Origin: Microbacterium hydrocarbonoxydans
Lineage (GTDB): Bacteria; Actinomycetota; Actinomycetes; Actinomycetales; Microbacteriaceae
Length of the DNA stretch: 64,000 nucleotides
Assembly (NCBI RefSeq): GCF_011752045.1
Contig: NZ_JAAKXW010000002.1
Span: forward strand, 496,001 to 560,000
Direction of reading: 5' to 3'
The first letter of the stretch is position 1. Each line of letters begins with the position of its first letter. Position numbers and translations under genes: made by a program. The notes below the pieces were generated by a model. That model searched no databases. It had not been told where the DNA came from and saw only the letters and a list, made by a program, of their open reading frames with translations. Positions 33,981 to 41,977 of this stretch are shown here, piece by piece.

Positions 33981-34385
33981 ATGCGATTCATCATCCGTGT
34001 CGTCGTCAACGCGTTCGCCCTCTGGGTCGTGACCCTGATCCCCGTCCTGCAGGTGGTGATCACGCCGTTCCCGCCGGGCGAGACGCTGCAGCTGGTGCTG
34101 ACCCTGCTCGCGGTGGCCGCGATCTTCGCCCTGGTGAACACGATCATCGGCACGGTCGTGAAGGTCATCGCCTTCCCGCTGTACATCCTCACCTTCGGCC
34201 TCATCGGCTTCGTGATCAACGGCTTCCTACTGTGGCTCACGGCCTGGATCACGAGCGGCTTCGGCTGGGGGCTCACCGTCGGCCACTTCTGGTGGGGCGT
34301 CGTCGCAGCCCTGATCATCTCCGTGATCAACGGCATCTTCGGCTTCATCCTGCGCCCGCAGAGCAAGAGACAGCGCCGCGACTGA
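33981..34385 (+). CDS. phage-holin-family (DUF4) membrane protein
   Basis: The protein has 134 residues and four membrane helices, with a basic C-terminal tail (QSKRQRRD). TFGLIGFVINGFLLWLTAWI is the conserved part of the family often labelled holin (PF04020). In chromosomal settings like this there is no sign of phage. The function is unknown; an envelope role is usually assumed. Its stop lies 4 bp from the convergent hydrolase stop. Confidence 0.85.
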   Translation: MRFIIRVVVNAFALWVVTLIPVLQVVITPFPPGETLQLVLTLLAVAAIFALVNTIIGTVVKVIAFPLYILTFGLIGFVINGFLLWLTAWITSGFGWGLTVGHFWWGVVAALIISVINGIFGFILRPQSKRQRRD

Positions 34386-34389
34386 GCCT

Positions 34390-35718
34390 TCATCGGGCCA
34401 GCCGTTCGATGTAGGCGTGCGGGTCGCCGGACGGGGGCGGGTCGGTCCGCTCGGCCCGGTAGTCGGTCGCCTCGACGCTCTCCGCCTCCGCGAGCCGCGA
34501 CCAGAACGCGTCCATGGCCTCGACCCGGGGGTCGCCGGAGGCGTCGACCTCCTCCGCCATCGCGACGTACGACTCCATGAGGTGGGGCGACACCGGATCC
34601 GTGGCCCAGTCGCCGAAGTCCTCCCACGGCGCGGGCTGATCGTCCACCGCCGCCGCCGTGAAGCTCTCCGGCGACCCTGTGCCGGCGTGGGAGCCCCCGC
34701 CGGCGAGCACGCCGACGAGGTCGTCGGTGTGCCGGAACGCCGACAGCGTCTGATCCTCTGCAAGGGACGGCTCGACGGGACTCCCCGCGGTGATCTGCAC
34801 CCTGACGTCGTACTCGCTCCCCATCGCGAGGTGCGCCGCGATCATCCCGGACTGCGAGTGGGCGACGACGTTCACCTCGTCCCCCGGCTCCACGCCGGCC
34901 GCGGCGAGCGCGTCGAGAGTCGCCTGATACGAGGCCGACCGCTGACCGGTGTAGAGCTCGACGTTCGACTTCATGTCCCAGGGCTCGGCGCCCCCGACAC
35001 CCGGGCTCTGCGTGCCCTTGAGGTAGACGAGGTAGGTGGGCGGGCCCTCCTCGAACGTGTACTTCTCGACCCGGATCTGCGCATCGGGCGCCTTCGCGAA
35101 GCCGCGGAACGCATCGGCGAAGCCGGCCGGCGCCGTCGTGCGCGCGGTCGCCACAGCGGTCACCGCGACGGCATCCGCCGTGCCGGAGAGCGTGGCGCCC
35201 GGCGGGATCCTCCCGCGGCCCGCGAAGGTGCCGATGCCCGCCGCGGCGAGGAAGAGCGGAGTCATGAGGCCGTGCCAGGTCGACTGGTCCGCCATCCCCT
35301 CGTAGCGGTCGTCCTTCCAGCCCTCGACGAGCATCGCGGCCATCGGTGCGATGCGCTCGTCGGAGGCGACGAGCTGCTCCATGCGCAGCCTCAGGTCGTC
35401 GGGGAAGGCGGCGCCTTCGAGGTCGGCGGCCGCCTGCAGCTCGACGTACTCGTACACGTCGGCCATGAGCAGAGTGCCCGACGTCGCCTCCGCGCACTCG
35501 TCGCGCAGCGCCCTGATCCTCTGGGCGCTCGACCAGAGACCGCCGCCGGCCTGCGCCGCGCGCTCCGGCGCTTCCGCGACCAGTGCGTGCGCGCGCAGGA
35601 TCGCGACGTGCGCGTCGTCGTAGTGTCCCGTGACGAGGTCCATCCGGCGGGCGACGTCGCGCAGCGCCCCCGGATCGACCGAGATCGCCCCGCCGTGGTC
35701 GATGCTGATGCCGCTCAC
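34390..35718 (-). CDS. WXG-like N-terminal region plus alpha/beta hydrolase
   Basis: The protein has 442 residues. Residues 1-115 are alpha-helical and amphipathic (ALRDVARRMDLVTGHYDDAH; LWSSAQRIRALRDECAEATSG), like the helical hairpins of ESX/WXG secretion partners. The C-terminal part is an alpha/beta hydrolase with GxSxG in NVVAHSQSGMIAAHLAM. No signal peptide is present. It overlaps the preceding small gene by 4 bp (GTGA), so the two are coupled. A secreted lipase/esterase or a toxin-like effector exported through a type VII system is plausible; the target is unknown. Confidence 0.8.
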   Translation of the reverse strand: MSGISIDHGGAISVDPGALRDVARRMDLVTGHYDDAHVAILRAHALVAEAPERAAQAGGGLWSSAQRIRALRDECAEATSGTLLMADVYEYVELQAAADLEGAAFPDDLRLRMEQLVASDERIAPMAAMLVEGWKDDRYEGMADQSTWHGLMTPLFLAAAGIGTFAGRGRIPPGATLSGTADAVAVTAVATARTTAPAGFADAFRGFAKAPDAQIRVEKYTFEEGPPTYLVYLKGTQSPGVGGAEPWDMKSNVELYTGQRSASYQATLDALAAAGVEPGDEVNVVAHSQSGMIAAHLAMGSEYDVRVQITAGSPVEPSLAEDQTLSAFRHTDDLVGVLAGGGSHAGTGSPESFTAAAVDDQPAPWEDFGDWATDPVSPHLMESYVAMAEEVDASGDPRVEAMDAFWSRLAEAESVEATDYRAERTDPPPSGDPHAYIERLAR

Positions 35719-35975
35719 GGCACGCCGCCCAGTTCGGACCCGCTCCCGTGCACGGCGCCGATCGCGGCGAGGGTGCGATCCTGGAACTCGGCCAGCTTCC
35801 GATGCAGCGCCGAGATGCCGTCGGACCGCCATTCGGTGTCAACGCCGAGGGAGACGAGCAGCCCCGTGGCGGCATCCAGCGCCTCGCACGCGTCGGACAG
35901 CACGCTGCGCGCGACGGCCACCTGCCAGGCCTGATCGGTGACACCGCCGGTCGCGGCGGATGCGAAGGAGTACAT
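35715..35975 (-). CDS. small WXG-like helical protein
   Basis: The protein has 86 residues and consists of two amphipathic helices around a turn with W-R-S-D-G (about 50-54). That is the size and shape of WXG100-type proteins, although the motif is not the exact W-x-G. It ends in GSGSELGGVP. It precedes the hydrolase gene and overlaps it by 4 bp, as partner pairs do. The start at 35975 is the best of the in-frame ATGs. A role as secretion partner is inferred from layout only. Confidence 0.6.
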   Translation of the reverse strand: MYSFASAATGGVTDQAWQVAVARSVLSDACEALDAATGLLVSLGVDTEWRSDGISALHRKLAEFQDRTLAAIGAVHGSGSELGGVP

Positions 35976-36106
35976 GGCGACAGCATCCGCGATCCGCGCT
36001 GCGCTGTGCGGCCGGATGCCGCGGGATCCCCGGGGACCGCGCACTACCCGCCGCATCCGTCGCCTGTGCAGAAGGGTTCGGCGTCGCGGGAACCTCGGAC
36101 GACCGG

Positions 36107-36118
36107 CAGAATGGTCAG
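36107..36118 (+). promoter_or_regulatory. leaderless promoter -10 (variant CAGAAT)
   Basis: CAGAAT (36107-36112) stands 6 nt before the GTG at 36119. It deviates from TANNNT in the first base but keeps the spacing seen at other leaderless genes here. Confidence 0.3.
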
Positions 36119-36631
36119 GTGACGTCCCCGGATCCCTTCCGCGTGATCTTCGTCTGCACGGGGAACATCTGCCGCTCCCCCATGGCGGAGGTGGTGTTCC
36201 GCGAACTCGCGGAGCGGCAGGGCCTGGGCTCGCGCATCGTCTCCCGGAGCGCCGGCACGGGCGACTGGCACCTCGGCGAGCGCGCCGACGAACGCACTCT
36301 CGACTCGCTCGCCCGACGGGGCTACGACGGCTCCCAGCACCGGGCGAAGCAGTTCACCACGGCATCCTTCGCCGACAACGACCTGGTCGTCGCCCTCGAC
36401 CGCACCCATGAGCGCATCCTCCGCGAGTGGGCGCACGACGAGGACGAGGAGGGCAAGGTCACCCTGCTGCTGGCCTTCGACCCCGACGCCTCCACGCAGG
36501 ACGTCCCCGACCCCTACTACGCGGGCACGGAGATGTTCGATGCCGTGCTCGGTATGATTGAGGCGGCGACCCGCGGCCTGTTCCGCCAGCTCGAACCGGC
36601 CCTTCGCGCCCCTCGCACGCCCCGCGCCTAG
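36119..36631 (+). CDS. low-molecular-weight protein-tyrosine phosphatase
   Basis: The protein has 170 residues. The P-loop is FVCTGNICRS with nucleophile Cys13 and Arg19, and the general acid Asp is in VPDPYY. It dephosphorylates tyrosine, or possibly arginine, phosphoproteins. The GTG at 36119 is chosen because it starts the conserved VTSPDPFRVIF stretch; no ATG lies in the right place. It is followed by purB with 22 bp between. Confidence 0.92.
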   Translation: MTSPDPFRVIFVCTGNICRSPMAEVVFRELAERQGLGSRIVSRSAGTGDWHLGERADERTLDSLARRGYDGSQHRAKQFTTASFADNDLVVALDRTHERILREWAHDEDEEGKVTLLLAFDPDASTQDVPDPYYAGTEMFDAVLGMIEAATRGLFRQLEPALRAPRTPRA

Positions 36632-36653
36632 GGGCCCGATCAGGAGGACTCCC

Positions 36654-38036
36654 CTGACTTTCCAGCCCTCGCTCCCGCCGCAGCCCCTGAGCCCCCTGGA
36701 CGGTCGCTACCGCGGCGCCGTCACCGGACTCGCCGACTTCCTCTCCGAGGCGGGCCTGAACCGCGCCCGGGTCGAGGTCGAGGTCGAGTGGCTGATCGCC
36801 CTCACCGACCGCTCCCTGTTCGAGACCTCCCCGCTGTCGGATGCCGACAAGGAGCGCCTGCGCGCCCTGTACCGCGACTTCGGGCAGGCCGAGATCGACT
36901 GGCTCGCCGAGAAGGAGGCCGTCACCCAGCACGACGTGAAGGCGATCGAGTACCTGGTGCGCGACCGCCTGTCGACGCTGGGCCTCGACGCCATCGCCGA
37001 GCTGACGCACTTCGCCTGCACCAGCGAGGACATCAACTCCGCCTCCTACGCGCTCACAGTGAAGCGCGCGGTCGAGGAGGTCTGGCTGCCCGGTCTCGAC
37101 GCCGTCATCGCGAAGCTCCGCGAGCTGGCCGTCGAGCACGCGGATGCTCCCATGCTGTCCCGCACCCACGGTCAGCCGGCCACGCCGTCGACCATGGGCA
37201 AGGAGCTCGCCGTGTTCGCGTGGCGCCTCGAGCGCGTGCGCGGCCAGATCGCGGCGTCCGAGTACCTGGCCAAGTTCTCCGGCGCCACCGGCACCTGGTC
37301 GGCGCACCTCTCCGCCGACCCGGATGCCGACTGGCCGACGATCGCCCGCGAGTACGTCGAGGGCCTCGGCCTGGGCTTCAACATCCTCACCACCCAGATC
37401 GAGTCGCACGACTGGCAGGTCGAGCTGTACGACCGCGTACGTCACGCCGGCGGCATCCTGCACAACCTCGCCACCGACATCTGGACCTACATCTCGCTCG
37501 GCTACTTCGCGCAGATCCCGGTCGCCGGCGCGACCGGCTCATCGACGATGCCGCACAAGATCAACCCGATCCGCTTCGAGAACGCCGAGGCGAACCTCGA
37601 GCTGTCGGGCGCCCTCCTGAACTCGCTGTCGCAGACCCTCGTCACCTCGCGCCTGCAGCGCGACCTCACCGACTCGACCACGCAGCGCAACATCGGCGTC
37701 GCGTTCGGGCACTCGCTGCTCGCGATCGACAACCTGCGCCGCGGCCTGAACGCGATCTCGCTGTCGCGCGACGTGCTGCTCGCCGATCTCGACGAGAACT
37801 GGGAGGTCCTCGCCGAGGCGATCCAGACCGTCATCCGCGCCGAGGTCGTCGCCGGCCGCTCCACGATCAGCGACCCCTACGCCCTGCTCAAGGAACTCAC
37901 CCGCGGCCACCGCGTCGGGGCTCCCGAGCTGGCCGCGTTCGTGGAGACGCTCGAGATCGGGGATGCCGCCAAGCAGCGCCTGCTCGCGCTGACCCCCGCG
38001 ACCTACACCGGCATCGCGGAGCGGCTCGCGAAGTAG
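36654..38036 (+). CDS. purB: adenylosuccinate lyase, apparent CTG start
   Basis: The protein has 460 residues. It is the fumarase/aspartase-superfamily lyase that acts in purine synthesis (SAICAR to AICAR, and adenylosuccinate to AMP). Markers: FTCTSEDINSA-type FACTSEDINSA, LSRTHGQPATPSTMG and the signature loop GSSTMPHKINP. The N-terminus expected in the family (TFQPSLPPQPLSPLDGRY) is read in frame from CTG at 36654, 5 nt behind GGAGGA. No ATG, GTG or TTG is available in the right place; the nearest upstream in-frame ATG lies inside the phosphatase gene. Confidence 0.93.
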   Translation: MTFQPSLPPQPLSPLDGRYRGAVTGLADFLSEAGLNRARVEVEVEWLIALTDRSLFETSPLSDADKERLRALYRDFGQAEIDWLAEKEAVTQHDVKAIEYLVRDRLSTLGLDAIAELTHFACTSEDINSASYALTVKRAVEEVWLPGLDAVIAKLRELAVEHADAPMLSRTHGQPATPSTMGKELAVFAWRLERVRGQIAASEYLAKFSGATGTWSAHLSADPDADWPTIAREYVEGLGLGFNILTTQIESHDWQVELYDRVRHAGGILHNLATDIWTYISLGYFAQIPVAGATGSSTMPHKINPIRFENAEANLELSGALLNSLSQTLVTSRLQRDLTDSTTQRNIGVAFGHSLLAIDNLRRGLNAISLSRDVLLADLDENWEVLAEAIQTVIRAEVVAGRSTISDPYALLKELTRGHRVGAPELAAFVETLEIGDAAKQRLLALTPATYTGIAERLAK

Positions 38037-38051
38037 GGCCTCCGCCTTCTC

Positions 38052-38088
38052 GATCGACCCCGTGCCGGCATCCGGTGCGGGGTCGATC
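38052..38088 (+). terminator. purB terminator
   Basis: Arms of 11 bp (GATCGACCCCG, 38052-38062, and its complement 38078-38088) extend with G-T pairs to a stem of about 17 bp around a CAT loop. It follows the purB stop by 16 bp. Confidence 0.7.
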
Positions 38089-38109
38089 CGTCTCCGGCGC
38101 GTGCGGGCG

Positions 38110-38233
38110 TGGTCAAAACGCATCCTGAATCGCAGAATCGGATGCTTTTCGGCCGCCGCAGCGCACGGGCGTCCCCGGCGCCCGTGCGTTGGTCAGAAAC
38201 GCATCGCGCGAGGCGGAACTGGATGCTCTTCCG
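38110..38233. repeat. composite intergenic repeat (family F)
   Basis: Two similar units lie in the same orientation: GGTCAAAACGCATCC...GGATGCTTTT (38111-38149) and GGTCAGAAACGCATC...GGATGCTCTT (38191-38230). Each has its own ends in inverted order (AAACGCATC / GGATGCTTTT). Between them lies a separate 10-bp-arm palindrome (CGCACGGGCG, 38162-38171, and CGCCCGTGCG, 38179-38188). The region fills the convergent gap between purB and the MFS gene. Confidence 0.55.
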
Positions 38234-38274
38234 CCCTGCGCATGAGCACGAACGACGCGACGCGGAACACGGCG

Positions 38275-39708
38275 TCAGACGCCGGCCTCGCCGGAGTGCT
38301 CCTCGACGGTGTCCCGAGGCATGAACAGCGCGGCGAGCAGCGTGAGCACGGCGACCACGGCGGCGCCGACGAACACCCAGACGGATGCCGAGACGATCGT
38401 CGCGGGATCGCCGGGGCCGGCGCCCTGGGCGATCACGGCGTTCGAGATCGCGCCGAAGACGGCGACGCCGACGGCGCTGCCGGCCGAGCGGGCGAAGGCA
38501 TTCATGCCGGTGACGGCGCCGCGCTCGCCCCAGCCGACGGACGCCTGCGCGGCGATGAGGGTCGGCGCCGCGCTCCAGCCGAGGCCGAAGCCCAGCACGA
38601 AGGCGATGGCGGCGACCGAGAACGGATTCGGCCAGGGCGAGACGATCGCGAGGGCCACCGCCGCGACCGTGGTGATCGTCATGCCGACGAGCGTGGTGCG
38701 GCGGAAGCCGATCCGCAGATACAGGCGGCCGGCGTTCGCCGCCGAGATCGGCCAGCCGAGGGTGAGGGCGGCGACGGCGAGCCCCGACAGCAGCGGGGCG
38801 ATGCCGATCGAGCCCTCGAGGTACGCCGGGGCGAAGCTGGTCACGCCGGTCATCAGGGCGCCGATGCCCAGCGAGACGATCGTGGTGCTGAGGATGAGCG
38901 GCCGCGCCGCGAGCCGCAGGTCGACGATCGGCTCGGCGGCTCGGCGCTCGACGAAGCCGAACGCGAGGAGCGAGAGGATGCCGACGCCGAAGCAGAGCGC
39001 GCTGGGCAGGGAGATCCACGCCCACGCGTTGCCGCCCTCGAGCATGCCCAGGATGATGCCCGTGAGGCCGACGGTGAGCAGCGCCGCCCCTGCATAGTCG
39101 ATGCGGTGCCGCTGCGTCTGCTTCTGCTCGTGATACCTCCGCAGCAGCATCCATCCGGCGATGAGGCAGAGCGGGACGTTGACCCAGAAGATCCAGCGCC
39201 ACGCGTCGAGCTGCGCGAAGATGCCGCCGAGGGCCGGGCCGACCACCGAGGAGATCGCCCACACCGAGGCGATGTAGCCCTGGACCTTGGCGCGCTCGGC
39301 GACCGTGTAGATGTCCCCCACGATCGTCATCGACATCGGCGCGACGGCACCGGCGCCGAGCCCTTGGATGAGGCGGAACGCGATGAGCGCCGGCATGCTC
39401 CACGCGAGGCCGCAGAGGATCGAGCCCAGCAGGAACAGCGCGATGCCGAGCAGGATGATCGGCTTGCGCCCGACCGTGTCGGCGAAGCGCGAGTAGATCG
39501 GCACGCTCACCGCCTGGGCGAGCAGGTAGACCGAGAACAGCCACGGGAACTGCTGGTAGCTGCCGAGTTCGCGGACGATGCTGGGAACCGCGGTCGCGAG
39601 GATCGTGGCGTCGATCGCGATGAGCCCTGTGGAGAGCATCAGCGCCCCGAGGACCGGTCCGCGCTCCGATCGGAGTCCGACGGAGGCGCGATCGATCGAG
39701 GCAGTCAC
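38275..39708 (-). CDS. DHA2-type MFS drug exporter
   Basis: The protein has 477 residues from the GTG at 39708; a GTG 54 bp upstream is the alternative. It has 14 membrane helices, as in the DHA2 (EmrB/QacA) group. SRFADTVGRKPI is motif A, LIAFRLIQGLGAGAVAP is motif B-like, and ISSVVGPALGGIFA is motif C, diagnostic of drug:proton antiporters. Substrate unknown. The upstream small gene is 77 bp away, so it could be cotranscribed. Confidence 0.9.
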   Translation of the reverse strand: MTASIDRASVGLRSERGPVLGALMLSTGLIAIDATILATAVPSIVRELGSYQQFPWLFSVYLLAQAVSVPIYSRFADTVGRKPIILLGIALFLLGSILCGLAWSMPALIAFRLIQGLGAGAVAPMSMTIVGDIYTVAERAKVQGYIASVWAISSVVGPALGGIFAQLDAWRWIFWVNVPLCLIAGWMLLRRYHEQKQTQRHRIDYAGAALLTVGLTGIILGMLEGGNAWAWISLPSALCFGVGILSLLAFGFVERRAAEPIVDLRLAARPLILSTTIVSLGIGALMTGVTSFAPAYLEGSIGIAPLLSGLAVAALTLGWPISAANAGRLYLRIGFRRTTLVGMTITTVAAVALAIVSPWPNPFSVAAIAFVLGFGLGWSAAPTLIAAQASVGWGERGAVTGMNAFARSAGSAVGVAVFGAISNAVIAQGAGPGDPATIVSASVWVFVGAAVVAVLTLLAALFMPRDTVEEHSGEAGV

Positions 39709-39784
39709 TACAGGGACAAGTCCGTGGTGCGTCGCGGTATTCCGCGCGCTCGGCGACTTCACGGGAAGTCGACGGGCGCGGGGG

Positions 39785-40117
39785 TCAGGAGGACGCGGGA
39801 CCCTCGTCCTCGGACTCGGGGTCGTAGAGCACCGGACGGTCGACGGTCTTGGTGACGTCGGCCGGGTCGACGGCGAGGATCAGCATCGCGAGGATCAGCA
39901 GCGTGACGATGAACGCGCCGCCGCCGACCACCAGGCCGAGGGCGACCGGGGTCAGGCCCTCGTAGGTGCCGTTCGCGATCGCCGTGTTCACGCGGGCGGT
40001 GAAGGCACCGGTCGACACCAGGGTGACCACCATCGCGAAGACGCCGCAGCCCAGCGCGATCCCCAGCAGGTGCAGGGGGCGCAGGATGTCCCGCCGCGTC
40101 GGCTTCTCGTCGCTCAT
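39785..40117 (-). CDS. small two-helix membrane protein
   Basis: The protein has 110 residues and two membrane helices (about 15-37 and 58-82), with a charged N-terminus and an acidic C-terminal tail. There is no recognised family. It overlaps the upstream membrane-protein gene by 4 bp (ATGA) and has a GGAGAG ribosome binding site, so the two are coupled. Confidence 0.75.
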   Translation of the reverse strand: MSDEKPTRRDILRPLHLLGIALGCGVFAMVVTLVSTGAFTARVNTAIANGTYEGLTPVALGLVVGGGAFIVTLLILAMLILAVDPADVTKTVDRPVLYDPESEDEGPASS

Positions 40118-40761
40118 CGCTCTCCTCCGAGGTCCGCCGCGGCGGCGCTGTCGTTGTCGGTCGTCGTGGCCGCGGCATCCGCCCGTTTCGGGGTGAGCCC
40201 CGCGATGCCGAGGAACACCGCGACGATCGCGGCGTATCCGCCGAACATCCCGACCCCGAGGATGATGCCGGTCAGCACGAACTCCCCGGCGTCCTTGATC
40301 GCGTAGGGCTGGGCGAACCCGGCGGGGATCACCAGCAGCAGGATGCCGAGCAGGATGCCGAACCCGCCGACGGCGATCTGGTCGCGCGCGGCCGGGTCGG
40401 CGGAGCGCCGGGCGCGCAGGCCCGCGATCAGCTCGACGACCCCGGTGCTCAGCGCCCAGGCGGTCACGACCGCGAAGAAGAGGTCGTCCGTGCGCCACGC
40501 GGGGACTCCGGCGGCCATTCCTGCGAGGAATCCGAGGGCGCCGAGCAGCACGTACGGCCAGCGGCCGCCCGCGGGCGCCACCAGCCACGCGGCCAGCACG
40601 AGCACGAGCGCGGTCGTCAGGATGAAGCCGCTGAAGACGGACAGGCCGACGGCGGCGGAGTGGTCCGGCGAGAACGTGATCATCAGCGCGGCGGCGGCGG
40701 CGAACAGAGCGCGCAGCAGCTGGACGTTGCGCACGGTGAACGTGCGGGCAGGGGCAGACAT
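40114..40761 (-). CDS. DUF308/HdeD-like membrane protein
   Basis: The protein has 215 residues and six or seven membrane helices in an HdeD-like pattern. FILTTALVLVLAAWL and AWALSTGVVELIAGLRARR match the HdeD/DUF308 type, often mislabelled as acyl-CoA synthetase. The C-terminus is Ala/Asp-rich and cytoplasmic. The start at 40761 has GGAGGAC 13 nt upstream. Promoter TAGACT lies about 40 bp further on. Function unknown. Confidence 0.8.
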   Translation of the reverse strand: MSAPARTFTVRNVQLLRALFAAAAALMITFSPDHSAAVGLSVFSGFILTTALVLVLAAWLVAPAGGRWPYVLLGALGFLAGMAAGVPAWRTDDLFFAVVTAWALSTGVVELIAGLRARRSADPAARDQIAVGGFGILLGILLLVIPAGFAQPYAIKDAGEFVLTGIILGVGMFGGYAAIVAVFLGIAGLTPKRADAAATTTDNDSAAAADLGGER

Positions 40762-40833
40762 GACGATCCAGAGTCCTCCGGGGTGTTCCTGCCAGTCTAC
40801 GCGGGGCGCCGTGACGAGAAGCCGCCGGGACCG

Positions 40834-40881
40834 TCGTGAGGCCCGCCGGTATCTCCCCAGATGAACCGTCGGGCCTCACGA
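40834..40881. repeat. intergenic inverted repeat (family E)
   Basis: Arms of 12 bp (TCGTGAGGCCCG, 40834-40845, and its complement 40870-40881) enclose 24 nt; adjacent bases add more pairing. It lies in the divergent gap upstream of the XRE-type gene. Only one copy is in the window. Confidence 0.55.
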
Positions 40882-41010
40882 AGAACGCGGTGCGGGGGGC
40901 GTCACCGCGTCAGACCGGTCGAACCGCCGAGTCGGGCACCCGGCCGCGCCGAACCAGTCATCTGACCGCAGCCCCGCAAATCGGTCCCCTGAGATGCGCA
41001 GATGTGGTCC

Positions 41011-41035
41011 TATGCTCACTGTAGAACCGGGTTCT
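41011..41035 (+). promoter_or_regulatory. promoter and operator of the XRE-type gene
   Basis: TATGCT (41011-41016) is the -10. The dyad AGAACC-G-GGTTCT (41023-41035) covers the transcription start. The dyad suits autoregulation by the encoded helix-turn-helix protein. Confidence 0.5.
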
Positions 41036-41058
41036 TCACATACCGGAGGGGGTCTGTG

Positions 41059-41973
41059 ATGAGTATGGAGACGGATCCGCGGGGGACGAGGACGGATGCC
41101 TTCGCGGCGGCGTTCCGCGATGCGATCAACGCTCGACGCCTGACGCTCGCCCGTCTGCACGAGCAGCTCCGTGCCCGGGGGAACAGCGTGTCGATGGCGA
41201 CGCTCAGCTACTGGCGGTCGGGGGCGCGGCGCCCGGAGGGGGCGCAGTCGCTTGCCGCCCTCGTCGACATCGAGCAGCTCCTCGACCTCGACGACGGGGC
41301 GCTCACCCGGCTGCTGGGGGCGAGCAGCCGCACGGGGCCGCTCGGCCCGGTGCAGTTCCCTGTGGACGCCGAGGATCTCGAGCGCGCCGTCCGCGCCGCC
41401 TACGCCGCGCTCGGCGCCCGCTACCCGAACGCCTCGCGGGAGGTGACGACGCACTCGGTCAGCGACGTGGATGCCGCAGGCAACGTCTCGGTCACCGCGA
41501 TCCGCAGCGTCGTGCAGTCGACGACGGGCACGGTCACCGGCATCCCGTTCCTGGAGATGACGCCCGGGGTGCGGAGCCCTGCTCCGATCGTCAGCGCCGT
41601 GTCCGGAGGGCGGATCTCACGGCGCTACTCGGACCCCCAGGGCGAGGTGCACGGCGGACTCTTCGAGCTCGACCGTCCGCTCACCGCACCGGACACGGCG
41701 GTGGTGGAGTGGTCGGTGGAGTACCCGCCGGGCTATCCGCCCACGCGCGACACCGGGCACGCCGTGTCCCGGCAGTGCCGCGAGCTGCTGCTGTGGACGC
41801 GGTTCCACCCCGACGCCCTCCCCGACTGGCTGGAGGAGCGCGTGGAGACGCCGTCGGGACTCACGGTCACGCCGCTGACCCTCGACGGACGCACCTCCGT
41901 GCATCAGGTTCGTCGCGCGTTCGGCCCCGGCACCCTGTCGCTGCACTGGGGATACGGCGAGCGCCCCGACTGA
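41059..41973 (+). CDS. XRE-type protein with an unknown C-terminal domain
   Basis: The protein has 304 residues. The N-terminal 75 residues resemble a helix-turn-helix (LTLARLHEQLRARGNSVSMATLSYWRSGARRPEGAQSLAA, about 20-60). Residues 90-304 are a beta-rich domain I do not recognise (EVTTHSVSDVDAAGNVSVTAIRSVV; WSVEYPPGYPPTRDTGHA). GGAGGGGG precedes the ATG at 41059. An autorepressor with a sensing domain is the natural reading, but no target is evident beyond its own operator. Confidence 0.75.
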   Translation: MSMETDPRGTRTDAFAAAFRDAINARRLTLARLHEQLRARGNSVSMATLSYWRSGARRPEGAQSLAALVDIEQLLDLDDGALTRLLGASSRTGPLGPVQFPVDAEDLERAVRAAYAALGARYPNASREVTTHSVSDVDAAGNVSVTAIRSVVQSTTGTVTGIPFLEMTPGVRSPAPIVSAVSGGRISRRYSDPQGEVHGGLFELDRPLTAPDTAVVEWSVEYPPGYPPTRDTGHAVSRQCRELLLWTRFHPDALPDWLEERVETPSGLTVTPLTLDGRTSVHQVRRAFGPGTLSLHWGYGERPD

Positions 41974-41977
41974 TCCG

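Noticed and set aside
33981..34385. Prophage remnant suggested by the holin-like protein
   Set aside because: No integrase, portal, capsid or lysin genes nearby. Proteins of this family are common in bacterial chromosomes.
38100..38240. Small gene in the purB-MFS gap
   Set aside because: Short plus-strand frames exist, but the sequence is explained by the repeat units and an inner palindrome.
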